Positions 55,762-64,000 of a DNA stretch of 64,000 bases are shown piece by piece (positions within the stretch are counted from its first letter, which is position 1; each line of letters begins with the position of its first letter). The notes beneath the pieces are model-generated. The model was not told where the DNA came from and searched no databases. It saw only the letters and a list, made by a program, of their open reading frames with translations. The translations under genes were made by a program, and so were the position numbers. Location of the stretch: the NCBI GenBank assembly GCA_025602905.1, contig JAHLKI010000023.1:186001-250000 (forward strand), written 5' to 3'. This stretch comes from Phlyctochytrium arcticum (Eukaryota > Chytridiomycota > Chytridiomycetes > Chytridiales > Chytridiaceae).

Positions 55762-57102
55762 TTACCCCACCACCCTCTTATAAAAATCGTGGGCCCATCC
55801 CGTCAACTGTACGCCGTTAATATACACCTTGTTTACGTGCACCATCGGTAAGTCCCGGGCAGCCCCATATCCCAGTATGCCTGTATGCGATAATATCCGA
55901 TACTTGAGAGTTCTCCTGCCGTCCGGGTAAGTGTAGTCCCATGCGATGGCATTCTCGAGAGCATGGAGATTCGGATGATGATTGTGGTCGAGTAAGCAAA
56001 TGGATTTCAAGATTTTTTGATGGTCGAAATGAGCGCACTCTGAGCAAGAGTGCTCGATTTTGGCGCCGCGCGGGATAGGAATGTGAGCTGACGTCGGGGA
56101 AGAAATGGAAGTCATGACTGGGGTTACTGGCGGGATTGAGGGTGGGATTTGGCCAGTGCGGACACGCTCCTTGAGATCATTCTGGTAACAGGGAAGAGTG
56201 TCCCGATGTTCAAAGAAAGTTCTGTAAAAAAGGGAAAAATGAGTTTCTTTGGACTTGAAATGATAATGCGACATTTTGAATACTTACGCTCGACCAAATC
56301 CGGACCGCCCAAGACCCACCGAAACTCCACCAAGGAAATCAAACTCCTCGTTGAAAGCTCGATGTTCGAAAAAGACTTCTTCCTCCCGAACTCCCGCCTT
56401 TTTCCCCTCGCCTGTTCCATTCCACACTCCGAATAAGACGTGATCAAAAAGACTGATTTTGGTTTGCACCAACACCATGTTCTCAATCTGGTCCGAGCAA
56501 GCAGTGGGATCCATGTACGACAACCAAGCCGAGCGAGACTGGAAAAGAGTACGAAAGAAACGGGAGGTGTGCATGAGCTTGAGGGTGGGGAAGAAGCCGG
56601 CGTGGTTTGCTATGGCGTAGAGGATTTCGAAGGGAAGGTTTTCCAGAATCAAGTCTTGATGCGGTACTGGCTTGCTGGATTTTGGACTCCGCTTTGGTGG
56701 TGGTGTAGCGATGCGTTCCTCCAGGGTCATGTCTACGAATGTTGGCGACAGGAATGATTCCGCGGCGCATGCGATACCAACTTCCTCGGGACTGGCCATG
56801 TCCGGCGAGCGACGGAGTCGGCTTGCTCTCCGTAGCTCTGCTGGCGGCTTGACATCCATGGTATGTGTCCAGTCCACCACTTTGCGATTTTTCCCAGCCT
56901 CCCGCAACGATTCCGCCCGTTTCAACCTCTCCTGCTCTCCCAATTCGGCTGCGTCCAGGGTATTGACTTTGAGACGGGGCCGCTCAACAAAGGAAAGGGA
57001 GCGTCGAGCTGCTGCGGCGACATTTCGGGCAATAGTGCTTCCAACTGATGATGCTGTTCGTCGTCGATTTCCGTTGATGACACGTTCGGCAAGGTCTGCC
57101 AT
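55762..57102 (-). CDS. F-box protein
   Basis: Exons 57102-56288 and 56221-55762, intron 66 bp; 1275 nt, 424 aa. The F-box (about 153-195) reads ENLPFEILYAIANHAGFF then LKLMHTSRFF, the usual Skp1-binding helix pattern, so the protein is likely the substrate-recognition part of an SCF ubiquitin ligase. The N-terminus is basic and low complexity. The C-terminal region (about 270-424) has no recognised WD or leucine repeats but includes a CSECAHF pair and ends WAHDFYKRVVG. The upstream in-frame GTG at 57159 was not used because the ATG at 57102 suits the context. It diverges from the MGRN1-type gene at 57593. Confidence 0.72.
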
Positions 57103-57592
57103 AGAGGCTTGTAGTGGGTGAAAGGGTGTAGTGATGCCGACTTGTGCTGATTCGTACACAAAAGTCCCGTCTTTGATGATGGCAAGGTAGAGCGTTTGTA
57201 AAGAGACTTGAACTGCTTGTTTCCGGCATTGCGTCGACCTGAGATATATAGGATAGCTCTTTCTTCAGTGAAAGTACGGCAGCGGTCATCCCAAGCGGCG
57301 AACAGACTCTAAAGCTAAAAATGAGGGTCCTTACGCGACTTTTGGGGGTCAGTAACAAGCGCCGTGGTAGCAAGCTCATTCCTCAGCAAACAATGAATTG
57401 GAAAGTCGAAAAGCAACCGTCTGTCAAACTACCGGCGTCAACACTCGCTTGTCTACCGATTTGGATGCAAAGGTTGGGAAGCACTTGAGTTGAGGGCCTC
57501 CAATATCCAATAGCGGAGTTTTGCTTACGTAAAGTGTACATTTTCATGAATTGTATGGAGAAATTGCAGCTAAATGTTGGATTAGCAGTAAG
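57103..57592. promoter_or_regulatory. Divergent promoter of the F-box and MGRN1-type genes
   Basis: 490 bp between two start codons on opposite strands. No sure TATA box. Several short frames here are not coding. Confidence 0.35.
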
Positions 57593-59180
57593 ATGGGCAA
57601 CAGCCATTCAGCTGAAGTATCAGTGCCAGAGCTTGTACCAGATGGACCACAAAAAGCACAGAATAGTCTTGATTTTGGGCCCGCTTTCGTCGGACCGGCG
57701 GGAGAAGGGCTTACGGGCGGATGGTGCATAATGAATGACGGCGAGAATGAAGTGGAAGGGGCGGCGCCTCAAGAACCACCAGACGGACCAGCCATCCACC
57801 ATGAAGAGCCAGAATGGACCGGCAAAGTCAGTCAAAAGTTTGGTGATGAACAGGCCAGAATCACAAAGTGTGTTTATGATGCTGTAAGTTTGCCGGCATT
57901 TGCTTTCCTTCAGTAGAGAGTACAGGACTCATGCGGACTTTATTGGTCGAATAGAAACCACAAACCCCGGCGACAACTCTCCTTTCTCAACTTCACTTGC
58001 GTCGCAATACCATAAAACTTGATCGGCCAGCCTTTGGTCCACTCAATTCTGCTCATCTGAGCTTTCACATTGATTTATCGGCGCCGGCCCGAATCCACAT
58101 AAACTCCAACAATATGAGTATGAGTACCCCCTACATTTGTCAGGCAGGATTGGAGCAAGACATTTCTCTTTCTGTATCGCTGGATCATTTTGAGCCCAAT
58201 CAAGAGTACTCGGCCACAATAGTTTTGGACACGATAAATGAAGGCGCGGACGAGACGACTCCTCTACATGACGACTTTCTGCATCAACGGCATATCACGC
58301 AGCTGAAATTCATTGATCACGGGTCAGCGATGGAAGAAAAGGGGAATTTCGAAATTAAAGTCGGCAAGCAAGAAGTCACTGTACGTGAGATGGGTTTGCG
58401 TTACAACCATCGCATCAATATATCTAATGAGCTTTACCCTAGATTGGCAATATAAAGTATGCCCTTCAAGAGATATACGGTCTCAGTCCCACATCCATGA
58501 CTTCTACTAGCGATACCGACTGCGCAATTTGTTTGACGGAGACCCGGGATGTCGCAATTTTACCTTGCCGTCATATGTGCCTCTGCTTTGGATGTGCGGA
58601 AGCTATACGGATGCAGGGAAGAGGAGCGACCGCGGGGAGACAGGTGCCCGGTGTACCCCGTTGCCCCATTTGTCGCACAGGTAAACTGGACTTTTTGCGC
58701 GTATTCAATACTGCGACTTCTGACCGACTTTTTATTTTCTGATTATATGTAGTGATCCAATCTCTTTTACGAATCACGCTTCCGGAGACATACAGGCGTG
58801 CGTTGAGCACTCGAAGCGTGCCCTCCCTCAATCGGTCCCGTCAAACTACGACAGAACCTCGTCCCAGTCTCCCGCCGGCTAGAGCGATACAACCACTTCC
58901 GTCTGCACCGGCTCCCTCTCTCTCTTCCAGCCTGGATTCTTCAGTTGAACGTATACCCAAGGAAAGCCTGACAACGCTTGCCCATTCTGTTTCTGAACTA
59001 CATCATCAGCATACGAGTAATTCCCAGTTGCCGCAAGTGGAGTTGCCTATACCCGGGGCAGTTGCAATGGATAGACAGCATGACGAGGATGAACCCGATT
59101 CAACCAACTCTACAAGCCAGGCCCACCGTGATACCAACTCGGATATTGAGATGGGGGTACTTGACAAAGCAAGGCACTAG
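57593..59180 (+). CDS. MGRN1/LOG2-type RING E3 ubiquitin ligase
   Basis: Exons 57593-57883, 57955-58380, 58443-58680, 58753-59180, introns 71, 62 and 72 bp; 1383 nt, 460 aa. MGNSHS at the start is a good N-myristoylation signal, as in human MGRN1. A beta-rich domain follows (about 100-240, SLDHFEP and ITQLKFIDHG) corresponding to the DAR2-type domain, then IKYALQEIYGL, a hallmark helix of the family. The RING (Cys266 to Cys316) has the order CAIC, LPCRHMCLCFGC, CPIC. IQSLLRI after the RING is again as in MGRN1. The tail is Ser/Pro-rich. The gene model is supported because every splice restores a conserved block. Probable role: ubiquitination at endosomal and plasma membranes. Confidence 0.9.
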
Positions 59181-59447
59181 CTTGTTTGGTAGTGCTTGTG
59201 AACCCTGCCATTGGATGATTTTCTGACGCCAACCTACATGTAAATACTGTAAACATAATTTTACTGCTGAATCACTGTTCGTTTTCCTCTGATCTCGGTT
59301 TTGTTGTAATTTTCATCACCCCAGAACCAATCTATGCATTAGATAATCAGGGTCGGCAAGATCTGTTCTGTTTAGGGAGCAAGTAAATAATTAACGCTCG
59401 TTTTTTCCCCAAGTCTTACAAGTTTAAAGCTAAGTTGTCGGGTAAAA

Positions 59448-60937
59448 ATGGCCACGCCACTATCAATCCTTCTTCCATCTGCTGAATCGCCAGTCAACCC
59501 CAATCCACTCTTTCAACTCCCTCTCCCAATTTTCGACGAGAAAAGCAATCAATCCGAAATTGACCGAGAAAGTGTCCGACCTTTGCTGGAATGGCAGTTG
59601 AGCCCTGCGATAGATCGAGCAAGTCTATCGGGCCGAAGGGCAATTTTGGAATTGTATCATGGAATGACTAGGGACGGCGAAGTTGTTGCGCAGGCAGAAC
59701 GAAATTTATCGCTGGACGAATTCGCTGAGAGGACGGCGGACGTATTGCGAAAGACGTTCAAGGAGGCTTGTGGGGTTGATATCGACGCCGGGGTACGACG
59801 ATTGTTTCGCACAGTGGGTTTTGCCAAGAACAATTTTTTAACAAATTTGACAGACGTCCCAACAAATCGTATCAGCGTACAATTTGCGTCTGGATGGTAT
59901 GTATGCGTTGGTCCTGGCGATACTGTATACGCATTAAATTTTTATATGTAGATCCAACATCTGTGCAGGATTTGATTTTGGGGATAAAAGTATTTGCGGA
60001 CGGACATCAACGTATTTGTAAACAGATGCTCATCAATCCACGTAGGGCGGACTAAATCCTTACCGTCTCGATCTCGTACGCGACGTTTTTCGGTACATAT
60101 CCTCCAAGGCTTCATCCTCGAAACACTTTCTGAAAACAGCCAAAGCGCTTTTCAATCCAGCCGGGCATCCCCGATCTCGAGAGCTAGGCACCGACCGGAT
60201 CCTTCAAGAATTTCACAACTATTGGGGACGAGCTGCAAGCGCTTCCGCCGGCTCTGCGAGTGAACCAAAGTTTGATAGCGTGGAGCTTATTGAGTTCGAG
60301 TATTACTATGCAGGAGTGTCGGCCGGGTTTGAGGGGGATGAGCGTTTTGAGAAAATGATTTTTGGCTGCTGGCCAGGTCTAAAAGATAAAGTTCCCGCGG
60401 GTGCCACTGGTGACTTTAAGTTGGGAAGTATATCGGAAGACAAGCGGGCTGTCGCCAGCCGTGTGCGAAAGTTGGAAGTACTAGGTGAGTGATATGGAGA
60501 ATGCTTCCTGGCTGAGGATTTGTTCATTGATGTATAAACCTTTAGTGAACGATTCGCGGATGTTTCGTACTGCGCTCGACTTGTGCATGACCCGTCACCC
60601 ACCTCCCCCGGCACCTCCCGCCCACCGACCTTTCTGGGCCCGCACGTATATGTGCAGTATTTTATCCGAGTTGTTGTCTTTAGTAGGGTACACGCTATCA
60701 AACGGCGCAGATGACGAGGAAATTTTGGATTCGCTCTATAGGCGAGTCTTGAAAGAAGCTGGTGTGCGCAGTCCCGAGATGGTTAACAAGGATGGAGGAC
60801 TCACAGGAGCTGCTGGGGGTCAAGCAGCTGGCGCTTTGGGTGGGATAATGGAATTTGAGGGTAGTTTGAAGAGTGCCTTACGCCGGGAATGTAACTTTTT
60901 AGAGTACAAAATTGTTGCTCGAGTTGCGCAAGTGTAA
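59448..60937 (+). CDS. Unrecognised multi-exon protein
   Basis: Exon A from ATG 59448 to about 59900 (150 residues; RRAILELYHGMTRDGEVV and VRRLFRTVGFAKNNF). A short exon B lies within about 59990-60045 (DINVFVNRC). Exon C is 60109-60484 (SKHFLKTAKALFNPAG ... LIEFEYYYAGVSAGF) and exon D 60546-60937 (HRPFWARTYMCSILSELLSLVGY ... LEYKIVARVAQV). The C-D junction (GTGAGT...CCTTTAG, 61 bp) is secure; the A-B and B-C joints are uncertain. The protein looks mostly helical, about 430 aa. I do not recognise the family. Confidence 0.55.
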
Positions 60938-61231
60938 GGAACGTGCCCACTTTTTTCTGATTCCGGACAATTTGTATCTTCTACTTATGTTGGTATCAAC
61001 ATCTGTATATATCGATTGAATCATTTTTGTCACCAGGCAATCGTATATTTTCCGGCAAAATATGACATGAACGACAAAACAATATTAAAAAACCGGCCAT
61101 GTAGGAGTCCCGATACGTATGATAGCATAATTTTCCACCGGGCTGAAATTCACCATACAACAAGGAGAACGACGACAAAGAGAAAAAAATCAGAAGAAAA
61201 GATCGGGTCGCGAATAACAAAAAAACAAAAG

Positions 61232-61314
61232 TGATGAGAGTGGGATTTGAACCCACGCCTCCGGAGAGATCAGGGCCTTAACCTGACGCCTTAGACCAAC
61301 TCGGCCATCTCACC
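61232..61314 (-). tRNA. tRNA-Leu (AAG)
   Basis: Third identical 83-nt copy. The downstream side on its strand is CTTTTGTTTTTTTG, a Pol III terminator; the upstream side shares ATG directly before the tRNA with the other two copies. Confidence 0.95.
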
Positions 61315-62491
61315 CATTTTGTGAAATTCCAGTTCTGGCGTTTGTTTGTATTCCTTCTGCGCATCCCATCGCAACATGCTTTATCTTTCGGAGTTTTTCG
61401 CATAGGTTTTCGCATCATTGAATTGACGAAGCTTATCAACTGCCCAGAAGATTTAGCCTCAAGATCTATATATACACGGATCGCTCTTTGTCTCATATGT
61501 CGTTCATGCCAGTCCCGTCTCCGGAAACGAGAAACTTGTGGCAGTTTGTTCTCCGGATGTCCTATAAACCCGTTCCGCGCCGATTTAAGGGAGATCTACA
61601 TAATGATATGCCAGTATTGCTGAGAATGCCATCAACCACGATAATCATGCCTGGTTGCGGGATAATTCACTGGGTTGAATTATCAAATTTTGGACAAGCT
61701 TATTGGCATTGTTTCGCGGGACCGTCCTAGGGCAAACCTTTGCCGAGTTTCCGTCCTCCATGGTCCAACATCATTCAGTTGGCTGTGGGATGTAGCACGA
61801 GTTCTAGATCTTTACCACTGGACACCAGTAGGATTAATGAGCGTCCATGGATTAATGCCAAAGAAAATGCCCGATGAAAGCCGGATGAGTTGCTACGCCC
61901 GCCACAATGTCAGATCCAGTATTAGACAACAACCATCATAAAAAAGATGAGGCGTCCGGACTTCTTTCCAGAGTTGTTTCTCCTTGCCGTGAGCTTGCAT
62001 CAATAAATCCAAACGAAATCCCTATTTTTAGACGCAGCTGCAGTGATTGAATCCCGGTTTTTGAGCCTCAGCGCTTGTTTGGACACCCAAAGAAGCGTCT
62101 CGAAACCCCCAATGCCATGGCCAATGCCAACAATGGAGCCCCCCCCACCCTGCTTTTTCCTGCTTTTTCCGCCTCGTTGTACCGTCCAGATCGGATGCTC
62201 GCGCCCGCGCCGACAGGAATAGGAAACAACCGATGGCAAACAATGCCTGTCGACGCTTTTGGCAACGCAGATGTCCTATTTGCGCTTCTTGTCGTCTGTT
62301 TTAGGCTCCAGAAAAAAAGAAATTGGGAAAAAAGGAGGCTTTGCGGGCTCACGGTGGGCCAGGCGGCGCGTCCATAAAAGGCCCCGCAGCAGCGGTTTCC
62401 TCGTCTTTCCTCGCTCGCTCCAGATTGCACACATTGCCATCTACCTCTTTCCTTACTTACAACTTCAACCTTTAATACCTCTACTACAAAC
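61315..62491. promoter_or_regulatory. Actin upstream region
   Basis: 1.18 kb without a supported gene. The last 150 bp are pyrimidine-rich before the start codon (CTTTCCTTACTTACAACTTC), as in highly expressed fungal genes, and CATAAAAGG at 62373-62381 is a possible TATA element. Confidence 0.4.
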
Positions 62492-63814
<1,323 letters not shown>

Positions 63815-64000
63815 GCGGGATCGGCCACAGCGTTGGGCTAGGAGAAAAAGAAAAACCCATGAATCCGTGTGCGTGAAAATGACATTTAAACGGCACCGGC
63901 GGCGGCGATACGGCGTTGCCTGAGTTTTCGATATTACCTGTAGACGCAGTTATTGTATGAGCTTTTAATATACCTGAAGTTATATATTCCCTTGATTTGA

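Overview
This is a eukaryotic nuclear window, most likely from an early-diverging (chytrid-like) fungus. Genes are compact, single-copy and on both strands, with short GT-AG introns of about 50-75 bp that restore reading frames when removed. The gene set is fungal: RER1, LMBR1-type protein, pyruvate kinase, ABCC/MRP transporter, MIX17/CHCHD2, Qbc-SNARE, F-box and RING proteins, and actin. The accessory set is a Crypton tyrosine-recombinase element, a Fanzor/TnpB relic, a Ty1/copia relic and Crinkler-like genes, a combination known from chytrids and other basal fungi. The species cannot be named from the sequence; the lineage is an inference.

Layout. 1-6.7 kb: tail of an unrecognised gene, RER1 (minus), a disordered acidic protein (minus), a small unknown gene (plus) and an Alr4036-type FMN-binding flavoprotein (minus). 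7.1-14.0 kb: a decayed accessory block with a copia relic, a transposon-type pseudogene, poorly resolved genes, a Crinkler-like fragment and a dispersed repeat. 14.1-17.7 kb: a four-TM MARVEL-like protein diverging from a coiled-coil protein, which is followed by a broken Fanzor. 18.8-23.2 kb: LMBR1-type protein, pyruvate kinase and tRNA-Leu(AAG).

25.08-37.80 kb: the outstanding feature, three head-to-tail copies of a 4,239-bp Crypton-type element. Each carries a nine-exon gene for a 954-aa tyrosine recombinase with a C-terminal GCR1_C-type domain. A 4-bp TACC lies at both outer edges and at both internal junctions. The outer edges differ from the internal junctions exactly as expected for site-specific insertion of circular or concatenated units, so the empty target site can be predicted.

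39.5-64 kb: ABCC transporter with an unusual insert in NBD2, a second tRNA-Leu(AAG), two small genes, a solo LTR, a secreted Cys-rich protein, MIX17, a PA-TM-RING E3 ligase, a broken Crinkler gene related to the one at 13.4 kb, SNAP-25/Sec9-type SNARE, F-box protein, MGRN1-type RING protein, an unrecognised gene, a third tRNA-Leu(AAG) and actin. The housekeeping genes form no operon; they serve ER/Golgi retention, membrane fusion, ubiquitin ligation, glycolysis, transport and the cytoskeleton independently.
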